A DNA stretch of 64,000 nucleotides. Source: Haplomitrium mnioides (taxonomy: Eukaryota > Marchantiophyta > Haplomitriopsida > Calobryales). The translations under genes and the position numbers were made by a program. Of the stretch, positions 1-10,290 are shown in pieces. The DNA lies in contig JBNGIS010033960.1 in NCBI GenBank assembly GCA_049999725.1, positions 21,752 through 85,751 on the forward strand, in the 5' to 3' direction. How positions within the stretch are numbered: the first letter of the stretch is position 1; every line of letters begins with the position of its first letter. Under the pieces are notes generated by a model that was not told the DNA's origin, made no database searches, and saw only the letters and a list, made by a program, of their open reading frames with translations.

Positions 1-1
1 A

Positions 2-3000
2 GGTAAGAAGAGTGGCAGGATGTTCACGTTGGATGTGAGTATTCCGAATGTTACTGAGGCAATGTTTGCTCATGGCACTGGAGTAGTGTCAGATATAGAG
101 ATTTGGCACAAGAGGATTGGACATGTCAACATTCCGAGGTTGAGACATATGCAGTCATCTGGAGTTGTTAATGGATTGCCGAAGTTTAAGGTGCAGGACA
201 TGCAGAAGATTTGTGAAGCATGTCAGTTTGCGAAGCAAACAAGGCGACCATTCACTCATGAGGCATATGCGGCTAAGAGGCCACTGGAGGTTGTACATTC
301 AGATGTGTGGGGCCCTACAAGAANNNNNNNNNNNNNNNNNNNNNNNNNNNNNNNNNNNNNNNNNNNNNNNNNNNNNNNNNNNNNNNNNNNNNNNNNNNNN
401 NNNNNNNNNNNNNNNNNNNNNNNGTTCTTACTATGTTACTTTCATTGATGATTGCTCAAGGAAAATGTGGATCTATTTCATGAAGCAGAAGAGTGAGGTG
501 TTTTCACACTTCAAACATTTTCGAGTAATGGTGGAGAAGGAGAAAGGGCAGCACATCAAGTGCCTTAGATCTGATGGTGGAGGTGAGTACTTTTCTGGAG
601 AGTTTTGTTCATACTTGCAGAGAGAAGGCATCAAGAGACAGCAGACTTGCAGGTATACGCCTCAGCAAAATGGAGTTGCTGAGAGGAAGAATCGGCATGT
701 TGCGGAGATAGCACGTGCGTTTATGAATGAGAAGAGTCTGCCTCATCATTATTGGGCAGAAGCTGTGGCTACAGCGGTGTACATCATGAACCGCACGGCT
801 ACAGCTGCTGTACATGGGATGACACCCGAAGAGAAGTTCACTGGGAGGAGGCCCGATATTTCACATTTGAAGGTTTTCGGCTGTATTTCTTATGTTCATG
901 TTCCAGTTGAGACGAGAGGCAAGCTGGATCCTAAGGCTGAGAAGTGTGTGTTTATAGGGTACTCAGGTGAACAGAAGGGTTATAAGTGTTATTGTCCTAC
1001 ATCACGTCTGGTGAGAGTGAGTAGAGATGTTGTTTTTGATGAACTGAGCAGTTGGTATAGTCCTAAGATTGTTGATGCACATGTTGATGTGAAAGGCAAG
1101 CAGGTGATGCTTGAGGAGAATCAACAAGTACAGGAGCTCAGTGGACCTCAAGGTGAGTGTAGTAGCAGTGGTATATTGCAGGAGAGGTTGCGACGGAACA
1201 TGGAGTTGCAAGCCTCAACTAGCTCACAATCGGAGGTTAGAGGTGCTGGTGGTAGCCATGATGATGGAGATGAGGAGCTGAGGGAGATTTCAGCAACCAC
1301 TCGAGTACAAGGGCAGCCAGTACAGCAATTACAGAGTCCACCACTTCGGAGGAGTGAGAGGGTAAGATACCCAGTGGACAGATTAATGCACAAGGGTGCA
1401 TTCGCGCTTCATCATGCTTATATGGTTCAGGTAATCACTGAGAAGGAGCCTGCTGTTTTTCATGAGGCTTTAGGTGATTCCAGGTGGACTACAGCTATGG
1501 TTGAAGAGATGGAGGCCTTGGAGAAAAACCAGACTTGGGATCTGGTCGATTTACCTGCAGGTAAGAAAGCTATCGGTTGTAAGTGGGTTTACAAAGTGAA
1601 GAGAAATGAAGATGGCAGTATAAGCAGGTTTAAGGCAAGGCTGGTAGCGAAAGGGTACGCTCAGACTCATGGTATTGATTATGAGGAGACTTTCAGCCCT
1701 GTAGCCAGAATGACCACGGTCCGAGCTGTGATTGCAGTGGCAGCAGCAAAACGGTGGACTTTACACCAAATGGACATGAAGAATGCATTTCTACATGGGG
1801 AGCTGGAAGAGGAGGTGTATATGGTACAGCCACAGGGGTTCATAGATCTGGTCCATCCAGATCAGGTTTGTAGGCTGAAGAAGGCTCTATATGGGCTTAA
1901 GCAAGCACCTCGAGCATGGTCGAACAAGATTGGTGAGTATCTTGTTACTATTGGATTCCAGATTTCGAATTCAGATTATTCTCTTTATGTCAGGAGGACG
2001 GAGAAGGGAACCATGCTCATACTCATATATGTTGATGATTTAATCTTGGCTGGAGGTAGTCTTGATGATATTTTGGAAGTTAAGAACTTGCTGCAATTGA
2101 AGTTTGAGATGAAGGATCTAGGTGAGCTGAGGCATTTCCTTGGCATTGAGGTGATCAAATCAGATCAGGGGATCTGGTTGATTCAGAGACAGTATGCATT
2201 GGAGATGCTGTCTAGATATGGATTGACAGGTTGTAAACCGATTGCCATACCCCTTGATCAGAATACGAAGCTGGTCAGTCATGAAGGGGAGTTACTAGAT
2301 GATCCTTCAAGCTTCAGGAAGATGGTAGGTAGCTTGATATATAGCACCATCACCAGGCCAGATTTGAGTTATTGTGTGGGCCTGGTCAGTCAGTTTATGC
2401 AGACTCCGAGGAAGCCACACATGGATGCTGTGCGCAGGATTTTTCGGTATGTAAAAGCCACACTTCAGTTTGGGCTGTTTTATGACAGCAATAGTGCATT
2501 CCAGCTTGCTGGTTTTACAGATGCAGATTGGGCAGGAAGTGCTGGTGACCGGAGATCGACTAGTGGCTTTGTTTTTTCATTTGGAAGTGCCGGAGTTGCA
2601 TGGAGCAGCAAGAAGCAACCAACTGTTGCCCTCTCAAGCATAGAGTCAGAGTATCGAGGGGCAGCAATGGCTACATGTGAGGTAATGTGGTTGCTAAAAT
2701 TTTTGCAAGATGTAGATGTCCCTGTAAGAGGCCCAGTGAGGGTCCATTGTGACAATATAAGCAGTATTCAGCTAGCTAGTAACCCTGTTTTTCATGTACG
2801 TTCAAAGCACATTGAAGTGCATTATCATTTTGTTAGAGAGAAGGTTTTGGCTAGGGTGATCGACTTGCAGTACATCAGCACTGAGGAGCAGTTGGCTGAT
2901 ATTTTCACTAAGGCATTAGGAGCAGAGAAGCTGCATAGATTTCGGAAGCAGCTTGGGGTGTGTATCTTGAGCTCGAGGGGGAGTATTGAAGTTACGAGCT

Positions 3001-3032
3001 CTAACTGTCGGTTAACTTGGCAGCCACCTTAG
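2..3032 (+). CDS. copia Pol polyprotein (GAG-pre-IN, IN, RT, RNase H), 5' partial, contains gap
   Basis: Part of the polyprotein that copies and integrates the element. The GAG-pre-integrase HHCC zinc site is visible (H at 107 and 122, CEAC at 212-223). The integrase catalytic acids are D at 302, D at 573 in RSDGGGEY, and E at 681 in NGVAERKN. The reverse transcriptase active site LIYVDDL has YVDD at 2028-2039. RNase H carries FTDADWAG near 2514 and ends in a LADIFTKAL tail. The frame is read in frame 2 up to the N gap and in frame 3 from 424 on, with no stop until 3030-3032, which lies inside the LTR. Such an open frame suggests a young, possibly recently mobile copy. The start lies beyond the window. 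Confidence 0.93.
324..423. other. assembly gap of 100 N inside copia A integrase
   Basis: One hundred N interrupt the integrase just after the first catalytic Asp (GPTR) and before YYVTFIDD. Related copies at 35640-35720 (plus) and 23480-23560 (minus) have only about six residues there, so the real missing length is probably near 18 bp and the run of N is a placeholder. Confidence 0.9.
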
Positions 3033-3191
3033 CACAGTTAGCTTAATGTATATATAAGGGGTTGATTGAGATGCACACTATGCTCTCTCATTCCCCTCTG
3101 TATTTGTTGGCGCTCCTGCCGTATAGTGAAGACATTCTTGCATATTGTGTTTGTGCATGTGTTCTTGATCTCTCTGCCTCTAATTCTAACA
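2984..3191 (+). repeat. 3' LTR of copia A with adjoining polypurine tract
   Basis: A purine tract (cgagggggag) at about 2974-2983 is followed by TATTGAAGTTACGAGCTC, matching the LTR starts of element B (TATTGAGGTTACGAGCTC at 32913 and a variant at 49649). A TATA-like run (tgtatatataagg) lies near 3047, fitting an LTR promoter. The right end TTCTAACA is placed by comparison with the TTTTAACA end of the B LTR. The Pol stop codon falls inside the LTR. Confidence 0.8.
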
Positions 3192-3279
3192 TCTCTTACT
3201 ACAAAATGAGAGTACCTTTTGTATAGAAGTATTAAAGTATTATGAGAGTGGATTTGATGTATATATAGAGCTTGTTGAC

Positions 3280-4430
3280 TTGCCTAGATGGGAGAGGAAA
3301 AAAATTCAAAGAATCAAAAAAGACTTCAAAACAATAGGTGTGATGGATGAAGAAGAAGAAACTATGGGGTTATATTTGGAGCAAGAGGTTGAAGATCCTT
3401 TAGAGTTACTTGCTACCATTGAATTTGGAGGTAATAAGAAGATGACATGTCTACAATCAAGAGAACTCTATTCAGCCATTGAGTCATTTGCAATATTGGA
3501 GGATAGAGTGGACACCAAATACAAAGTGACGGAGAAGAAGATTAAAGCTGCAACTCAACCTCTTTCAATTGGTTATAGTGAGAAATTAAGAAAACTTCAA
3601 GAGAGAAGAGTTTGAGAGAGATTTCTGAAATTAAGTATAAGTTTACTCCAGCCATATTAGAGGAGTTGAAGGTTGGATTGAGAGAGTTTCTTTTGCTTGA
3701 AGAGGAGGATGTATTTAGAGAGATGCTTAAGAAACATAAAAGAGTGTTTGCTGTTGAGCCTCAAGAAATAGGGTGTGTGGATCTAGACATGGTTGCACCA
3801 ATGATTATTTTTACAGATCTATAAGCACCTTGGGACTTGAAGCCAATTCTAGTACCAAGAGCTCATCTACCAAAGCTCTTAGACCTCTTGAAGGAAAAAA
3901 ATACATGTGAGCATTTTGAAGCCATCCTTTGGTCCATATTTCAGGTGATGGTTTATACTGCCTAAGAAAAGTGGAGTACTACAATTTGCTCAAGATATGC
4001 AACAAGTGAACCAAGTTAGCATCCGAAATAGGTAGGACCAATTGTTGGAGAGTTTGTAGAAGCATTTGCTAGTAGAGCTATCTATTCTATGAGTGATGTC
4101 TACTCTAGTTATAATCAATTCCAGCCTGCTGAAAGGAGTAAAGATATTGCGACTATGAGAACACCATTGGGTTTATTAAGAATGTGGAATTTACACCTCA
4201 AGGTGTTACAAATTCAATGGCACATATGATGAATAGGATGAACAAAGTTCTAAGACATGCTATCCTTGAGAAGACTATGCCACTCCTTGATGACACTCCA
4301 ATCCAAGGATGTATAGAAGAAGACCAAAATGAAGCTTTCGATGCGAAGAGGTGCCAAAAATTTGTTATGGAACATACTTCACATTGTGATCAGATTTTAC
4401 AAAAAGGCTGGAAGAGTTACATATAGCCTT
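3280..4430 (+). pseudogene. gypsy reverse transcriptase region, broken
   Basis: The first open piece (3280-3615) ends in DTKYKVTEKKIK and leads into KHKRVFAVEPQEIGCVD and IFTDL-APWDLKPILVPRAH, the run-up to the reverse transcriptase domain of a gypsy family. YSMSDVYSSYNQFQ (about 4082-4125) corresponds to the first catalytic block and TMRTPLGL (about 4153) to the next. In the following piece (4184-4426), MPLLDDTPIQGC carries LLDD in place of the usual F/Y-x-DD. Stops at 3822, about 3963 and elsewhere, plus frameshifts, show a dead copy. Confidence 0.85.
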
Positions 4431-4559
4431 ATCAGGGGTGAAATCATCTTTTGGAGTTTGTAAGGTTGTGATTGTTGGGCATTTATGTAGCTGATTTGGC
4501 TAAAAACTTGATGAAAAAAGATTGATATCATTCAACGACTAAAGGATGTTGTAGCTCAA

Positions 4560-5160
4560 CCACGGAGGTACGTAGATTTCTAGGAGCATGTGTTTTCTAC
4601 TATGTGTGGATCCCTCATTTTGCATATGTAGCATATCCTTTGTGTGATTTTTTGTGCAAACACAAGGAGTTTTGGTGGGAGGATATCCATACAAGAGTAA
4701 TGCAAAAGCTTAAGAAACCATTATCCTCTCAGCTTGACATTCAGAGAGTTAGTCATGAAAATGAAAAGCTTGTGATCTTGATTGTGGATGCTAGCTCCAT
4801 TGCCATAGGTTGGGAAATTGGGAAAAATGATGAAGAAGAGAATCGATTTGCAATTTGGTTTGGAGCAAAAGTATTGAGCAAACAACAAAAACGCTATCCA
4901 CATGTAAAGAGAGAGCTATGAGAGGTGGTTGCAGCTATGAAATCTGAGAAAGAATACTTGATTGGAGCACCACTAACTATGGAAATAGACTGCTTACCTT
5001 TGTTATAGATGATTACCAATTGCAACACTTATGATATTGCAATGTTGCGCTAGATTGCTTATATCAAGTCTTTGAATCAAGAATTCAAGCATACAACAAG
5101 GAAGGATAGCCTAGTGGCATATATGCTATTTCAAACTTGATATAAGCAAGAGGAGAAGAT
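4560..5160 (+). pseudogene. gypsy RNase H region, broken
   Basis: After reverse transcriptase, VRRFLGACVFYYVWIPHFA and LCDFLCKHKEFWWED mark the connection domain. VDASSIAIGWEIG (about 4783-4825), FGAKVLSKQQKRYPHVKREL and IGAPLTMEID are the RNase H blocks of Ty3/gypsy elements, with the Asp of VDAS as a catalytic residue. A stop follows at 4919 and the frame continues beyond it as EVVAAMKSEKEYLIGA. Confidence 0.8.
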
Positions 5161-5379
5161 GATTAAGGATATTGACGATGTTGGTACTAAATTTTATTCA
5201 CGTGTATAAAAAGGAGACAATGAGCAAAAATAACCATTTATAGAAGAACTCTATGAAAGAAAGTGGCTAGATGTTGGCTATTATTAAAGTACATTGAGGA
5301 GAAGACCAAAATGGAGTGAAGCGCAATTGAAGTAAGTGAGGCAAAAATCCTACAATTATCTATTATCAAGAGGCTACTT

Positions 5380-6090
5380 ATAGAAGAGGGCAAAAAGAGG
5401 CAATGAAATGTCAAGAAAGGTGGTGTGCAAAAACATTTACAAAAAAATTGCTCAATGAATTTCATAGTAGTTTATAAGCTAGGCATAGGGGTATTTATAG
5501 AACCTTTACTGATTTGAAAGAAAAATATTGGTGGAGAAACATGTACAAGGATGTGGTTGCATTTGTTGAGTCTTATCAAATATGGTAGATATGTTCATAG
5601 ATTTGATCTAGAAATGGGTTACATCCAACTTATCGACTTGCTTTACATTATAAATAGGTGGTGAATCTAGTTGTTATGCTTATTGGGATGTGGAAGATGA
5701 GGTATTTTGTCATAACAAGAGAAGATTTATCCAATCAAGTTGAAGGGAGAATATTGAAAACCAATGCATTATAAAATATTTGTCTATTCTTACTAGAAGA
5801 TGTAGTTTTGAGATATGATTGTGTGGGTAAGATTAGAATTGATATGGGAGAATTGAATGCTTATGAAGCTAGAGAGTTCTTTTAGAGGTGTGGGATTAAA
5901 CTTGCTCTTACTACATGATATAATCATGAAGGAAATACTTAGAGTGACCATGGGCATCCTCCTATTGTCAAGGCTCTTGTCAAAGGATGTAGAAAGAGAG
6001 GAGGTGAGTGGTCAAAACTGCTACCATTTGCACTTTAGGCTGATATGACTACTCTTAGCTCAGTGGTTGGCTATACTACCAAAGCCTATG
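5380..6090 (+). pseudogene. gypsy integrase core, broken
   Basis: The fragment KIRIDMGELNAYEAREFF (about 5830-5883), then HGHPPIVKALVKGCRK and GGEWSKLLPFAL, is the second half of a Ty3/gypsy integrase core. There D in RIDMGE and the later H-x-P region sit at the family's usual spacing. Several stops and shifts interrupt it. No chromodomain was seen downstream. Confidence 0.7.
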
Positions 6091-6104
6091 TATACATAAA
6101 CAAT

Positions 6105-6240
6105 TGAAGTCCGTGTGTAGGCATGTTTTGTTTGATAAGGTCCATGTGCTCAAGGACAACTGAAGCCATTGTGAGCTTGAACAACTAAAGCCCATGCATG
6201 CATCAACAACTGAAGCTCATGCAAGCACAGATTGTTGAGT
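6105..6240. repeat. short tandem repeats with CATGCATGCAT core
   Basis: Four degenerate units of about 35 bp, each resembling caactgaagcccatgcatgc, end at about 6235. The core resembles the palindromes seen throughout the transposon, which is why I place the transposon's left limit here. Confidence 0.6.
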
Positions 6241-6525
6241 ACTTGGAAACAGTGACTACTGAAGCCCTACTAAGAAAGGATTGCAAAAACTCTGGATTGA
6301 AGAAAACTTGAACATAAATTGAAAAAAAAAGTCAAGAAGCTTCAATGCAAGCATAGACTTTGTTGCTAATTTTTATGAAAACAAATATGTTTTGTTCAAA
6401 AATAGTTTTGCACAAAAAATTGAATTGTAACGAAAAAACTTAAATTGGATTTGGAATGCAACAAGAATGAAGACGAATCAAATAATATTTTGTGAAAAGT
6501 TACTTTATTATGTACAAAAATTACT
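6241..6525. other. AT-rich stretch, nothing recognised
   Basis: AT-rich sequence downstream of the minus-strand methyltransferase stop. It could be the 3' untranslated region of that gene and the left end of the transposon. No coding or repeat structure was recognised. Confidence 0.4.
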
Positions 6526-7660
6526 TCAATCTAATGCTACATCCCTATACTCTTTAAGAGAAAATGTCTCATCTAAATCAATTGCTTAAGAAGCTTTATC
6601 ATCTGTAGCTACTAGAGAGTCATGCTGAGACTTTCCAATCCCTGAAATCGCAACAGAATCACCAGTAGCACATGCAATACTAGGAGGAACAGGTTCCTTC
6701 TGGTACACATACACTATTTGTGATTCAGTCACATCGGATGGTAAAGAAGCCATCGTCAAAACTCTCTAAGTAATATAGATAGATTGATGTCCATCATATT
6801 CCACGACAGTGCAATTTTGCATCAACTTTAAAGCACAAACAAGGCTTGTACCAGACCTAGAGCAAAGATCTAAGATCCAATATTGCTCTATTGATAAATG
6901 GTCAATGAAAAAATTGCACAAAGCTTGAGATTTTTGGTACATATTTACAGAAGCATCATCTCCTAATGTTTTAGCTTTGTTGATAAAGCATGCCATTTGA
7001 ACACACTTCGCATAATTTGTTGAGAACAACCACTAACATCATCAACTTGCAAGTTGAAGAGCCTCATGCTCCTCTTGCCCTCCTTGGTCTAGTAGCCCAC
7101 AGTCCAATACTCATGGGTGGGAGCAATTCTTGAACCATCGGCTGATGAATATTGCTTTTGTCCCTGTAGTAATAAAAACAACAAATCAGATACTTGAAAG
7201 ATAGTGTAGGAAAACTAAACAAACTAAACTAAAATACCAAAAAATTATAAAAAAACTTACCAGATACCGTGGTCGATGGCACAATAAACCTCCAAAAGAG
7301 CATCATTGACTTTGCCAAATTGTTGCAAAGAATGGATTATTACCAAAGACAAAAAATTGGTAGTTGTAATTTATGTAAAAGAGGAAACCATATAAACAAT
7401 ATCATCCTTGGTAAAGGGTTCGGAATTGTCGTGCTTGCATTCCTCTAGGTTATAACTATAAGGAATATTTGCAATTGCCAAAATGAAACATTTGGGTTTC
7501 ACAAATCCTTTCAACTGACGAGCATTTGCCTCTCCGTGGACTTGGTAATAAACCATGTTGAGTCCATTAACATAGGATATTAAGTCCTTGTCTTTGACTT
7601 GAAGAACTCCTTCAGTGGGAGGGGAACAACATCATTTTACAGCCTTGATTTCCACTCTCT
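6526..7660 (-). other. beta-class amino-methyltransferase domain (motif IV then motif I)
   Basis: The motif order is that of beta-class DNA methyltransferases, which put the catalytic motif before the SAM-binding motif. The catalytic block is ANIPYSYNLEECKHDNSEPF (N of NIPY at 7467-7469), resembling DPPY with D changed to N, followed by FTKDDIVYMVSSFT. A candidate GT-AG intron follows. Then comes QKSQALCNFFIDHLS, like the EKP..L..LI..LS lead of these enzymes. The SAM-binding block is WILDLCSRSGTSLVCALKL (D at 6868-6870), and NCTVVEYDGHQ corresponds to the acidic residue that contacts SAM. A C-terminal tail runs to a stop at 6526-6528, with in-frame stops at 6766 and about 6590. The D-to-N change and R in SRSG suggest loss of activity. 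Confidence 0.75.
7164..7260 (-). other. candidate 97 bp GT-AG intron in the methyltransferase gene
   Basis: On the minus strand the donor is gtaagt (from 7260 downward) and the acceptor is a T-rich tract ending tactacag (7164). It falls between the catalytic block and the next coding block (HEYWTVGY), where beta-class enzymes continue. An intron argues for a gene adapted to a eukaryotic nucleus rather than bacterial contamination. Confidence 0.65.
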
Positions 7661-7959
7661 AGCTTTCTGGCAATGAAGCAGAAAAGCAGGAGGGTAGGAC
7701 ACAAGTGTGGGAATATAGTCTTGATCTTCTCGGGATTCTTTGACCCCCAATCTTTTTTCTCTTTGGCAGCTTATGTCAATTTTTTGGCAAGCTGTAGTTT
7801 AAACATTTTGTCCCCACACATAGAGCAAAACCGAAAAAATCATAGGAGAAAAAAAAAACATAGACTTTAAAGAAGAAGAGCATACGAGCATGGACCATCA
7901 AAGCCATCTCAGCAAAGACTTTAGAGTCTTTGTTGTCAAATACTTTTAAAATGAATCTC

Positions 7960-8356
7960 AAGTCCATGCATGCATGGACTTAAGAGTCTATCTGAGCATG
8001 GTTTCTGAAGTCCATCCGGTATGGACTTGAGAGTCCCAACAAGCAAGGTCTTTGAAGTCCATGCACGCATGGACTTAAGAGAGTCCCAACAAGCAAGGTC
8101 TTTAAAGTCCATGTGCGCATGGACTCTCAACTCCAATAGTGCCAAAACACTCAAGTCGATGCTTGCTTGGACATTGAAGTCCATGCAAGCATGGACTCTC
8201 AAGTCGATGCCCGTTTGGACTCTGAAGTCCATGCTCGCATGGACTTCAAAGCCTATGTGTGAATAGACTTCAATGTCCATGTGTGCATAGACTTCAATGT
8301 CCAAGCACACATTGACTTGAGTGTAAAGCCGCGACTTGAGAGTCCATGCGTGCATG
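7960..8356. repeat. array of palindromic repeats, consensus AGTCCATGCGCGCATGGACT
   Basis: About ten units spaced 35-45 bp apart, each a degenerate version of a 20 bp perfect palindrome; examples are gtccatgcatgcatggac and gtccatgcacgcatggac. A shared link agagtcccaacaagcaaggt occurs twice, so part of the array grew by local duplication. The variants differ mainly at the CG dinucleotides (CG to TG or CA), as expected for methylated CpG decay. It lies between the ParB and methyltransferase coding blocks. It is not a CRISPR array: units are palindromic and spacers are themselves repeated. Confidence 0.85.
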
Positions 8357-9119
8357 GACTACAAATTGTTTTTATTCTAGCAAAACAACTTTTACAAAAA
8401 ATTCAATACAACTCTAGAATAGGAATTGTAGAATGGAAAAACAAGCTTATCAATAGCTTATAAAAGCTCGAGTAAAATGGAATCATTTTTGACTCCTCGG
8501 TGTGGATAAAGTACTCCTCTCTAGCTTCTTCCTAAGAGCTGCAGTAGACTTCAGAGCAAGAAAATCTTTATCATAATTGCTAAAACTTTATGTCTCTCTA
8601 GTTTGTAAGACATTTTCTCAATTGAAAGCTCTCTGGCTTCCACACATTTCAAAACAAAAATTTTAACTTTTTCCAAAAGACTTTAAAAGGACCTTCACAG
8701 TGTCCACTTCATGTCCTCTATTCTCAATGATCCTTTGGCCTTCGGCTTCTGGCATTTCACCTGATTTTTCTCCCATATAAAAAAATGCTATGTTGTAAAT
8801 CCCAGAGCCTACCACTTTGGAATGCCAACTGGAACTAATTGTCTTGAGAAGTGACTGTCTTATCAAGAGTTGACTTTGTCTTGATCTCCAAGATCTCCAA
8901 CACCAACTCTCTCTTTAATTTTTTGAGACGACACCATCCCACTCTCCATGAACCTATGATGTCAATATTCGACCTTCTGAATTGATGTCATTTGCAATCT
9001 ATACCTTTGGTCATAATTTTTGCCTGTTGCAAATATGTAGGCCTTTGTTGGAATCAACTCCACATAAACATAACAACTACATAACAGAAGCATAGGATTT
9101 TTTTGCTCCGTATTTGGTG
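8357..9119 (-). other. middle part of the ParB-methyltransferase gene, mostly unassigned
   Basis: The minus strand holds one open piece (8866-8663) with SKVVGSGIYNIAFFYMGEKS and ENRGHEVDTVKVLLKSFG, continued through stops as LALKSTAALRKKL (about 8560). It lies between the ParB-like and methyltransferase blocks and in a consistent orientation, so I take it as coding sequence of the same gene. I do not recognise a domain in it. Confidence 0.45.
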
Positions 9120-9340
9120 ATTAAAAGCTACGTTGCAGCAGCTCTATAATTGCCTCCTACAATGTTGTATCTATATTTGTCAGGGTTCCTCATATCAAAC
9201 TCTAACTTATCTTTTAACCCCCACTTCATGTCCACCACAACAATGAAGAAGCTATGTGCAAACTTGTTTGTTAGCAATCTTTGCGCCAAAAGCTTTACAA
9301 AATCCTCATTTAACCTCTAAGTTTGGAATGGTCCCTAGCT
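9120..9340 (-). other. ParB/Srx-like domain
   Basis: The minus strand reads PFQT-RLNEDFVKLLAQRLL (a stop at the dash), TNKFAHSFFIVVVD, FDMRNPDKYRYNIVGGNYRA and AATxLLITKYGA. This follows the ParB N-terminal pattern: a PxQxR start, an E-x-x-V-x-x-L helix, a strand of hydrophobic residues, and a G-x-H/N-x-R motif followed by small residues, here GGNYRAAA at 9134-9157. Copy 2 preserves the first half independently (PFQIRYLIEDFMELLTQ near 52990-52940). In the known family this fold binds DNA or nucleotide. Recognition is by motif only. Confidence 0.68.
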
Positions 9341-9499
9341 ATCTATTCCTAGTATGGATGGTTCAGATTTTCCAACCAAATCATTATTGTTTCCGTTTGG
9401 ACCCTGCATTGCTAGATTGCAGATTCCCTAGATTTATTTTTTTCTTCCTCAGACACTGTTTGAGGGTCCACCTGCTATCGTTCCTAGAAGGTCCCCAAC

Positions 9500-9975
9500 C
9501 CCTTGTGCGATTGTCTTTTTGATCTTGAGGTTGGAGCCTGCACCGGCCCCAACTCTACTTCCTCCTCTGAGTTGCTTGGAGTTGAAGACAAAGGGGCCGT
9601 CCAAGATGAGATGGTTGGAGATTGGGAGGAGGCTAGCTCCTATTCAATAATCGGTGCAAGCACAGGCTTCATCTTTGGGACAACCTATTTCTTCTTTTTT
9701 GGAGCCTTGACTGGCTCCACCTCCTTTCTTTTTTTGGCAGCTGATGGTCTTGCCGTTGCTATCCCTGAAATAGTCGTCGTGCTTGGATGTGGTACTAGTT
9801 GTTGAATGTGTACCTCCTGTTTGGGCTTTAGTATTTTGATGCTAAAATCAAGCTTGATGAAGTTTCGCTCTATGCGCTTTCTATTCGGGTAGGCATTAAC
9901 GAAATTGGCGAAATATTGAGAGAATTGAAAACAAAAAAAAAGAACAATCAATAATGTAGCACAAAAAATCTCCAT
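9500..9975 (-). other. N-terminal linker exon of the ParB-methyltransferase gene
   Basis: The open piece 9975-9685 reads FVNAYPNRKRIERNFIKLDF and SIKILKPKQE, then a Lys/Ala-rich basic stretch ending APKKKK. After a stop at 9685 the same frame continues with SSQSPTISSWTAPLSSTPSN and an acidic Ser-rich run. The copy 2 counterpart at 53620-53318 shares FVNAYPDTKRIKGSFIKLVF. The composition is that of a disordered, possibly nuclear-targeting linker. Function unknown. Confidence 0.6.
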
Positions 9976-10034
9976 ATGTTTATTAGGAATTTAACCTATA
10001 GTCTAAGCTAAAAAAGCCGCTGGAATCTAAACAC

Positions 10035-10290
10035 GGATGGATGCTGGAGTCCATGCGACCATGGACTCCGGAGTCCATTCGTGTAAAGACTCCAAAGTTC
10101 TTGCGCGCAAGGACTACACAGTCCATGCGTGCATGGAGTCCAAGTACGCGTGGACTACAAGGACCAAACAACCAGGGAGTTCTGACTCCATGCGCGTATG
10201 AATTGCATAGTCGGAAATTCACGCAGAGACTCTAGAGTTCGTGCGCGCATGGAGTACAAAGTCAATGTGTGCATTGACTCATGAGCACTT
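10035..10290. repeat. second array of palindromic repeats (GTCCATGCGCGCATGGAC type)
   Basis: About seven units, including gtccatgcgaccatggact, gtccatgcgtgcatgga and gttcgtgcgcgcatgga, spaced about 35-40 bp. It sits between the first two coding blocks of the minus-strand gene. Copy 2 has an array of the same type at the matching place (53700-53870), so the position is conserved. Confidence 0.85.

Larger units (their letters stand above)
1..3191 (+). mobile_element. Ty1/copia retrotransposon A, 3' part with 3' LTR
   Basis: This is an LTR retrotransposon cut by the left window edge. The order GAG-pre-integrase, integrase, reverse transcriptase, RNase H, polypurine tract, LTR is the Ty1/copia order, because integrase precedes reverse transcriptase. 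It is the best preserved element in the window; the coding frame is open except at the assembly gap. The Gag, protease, 5' LTR and primer-binding site lie outside the window. Elements B (32913-49888) and C (20455-26009) are related but decayed, and all three share recognisable pol motifs. Confidence 0.95.
3270..6110 (+). mobile_element. decayed Ty3/gypsy pol remnant
   Basis: Reverse transcriptase, RNase H and integrase fragments follow one another on the plus strand in Ty3/gypsy order, broken by many stops and frameshifts. No LTRs were recognised. The left edge lies just past the LTR of copia A, and the right edge merges with short palindromic repeats of the next element. Confidence 0.85.

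Noticed and set aside
6526-7660. MT-A70 type methyltransferase
   Set aside because: MT-A70 has DPPW and a different arrangement. Here NIPY precedes an LDLCSRSGT motif I, as in bacterial beta-class enzymes.
7960-8356. CRISPR-like array
   Set aside because: The repeats are palindromic, degenerate and vary in spacing; spacers are themselves repeated; there are no cas genes and the DNA is eukaryotic.
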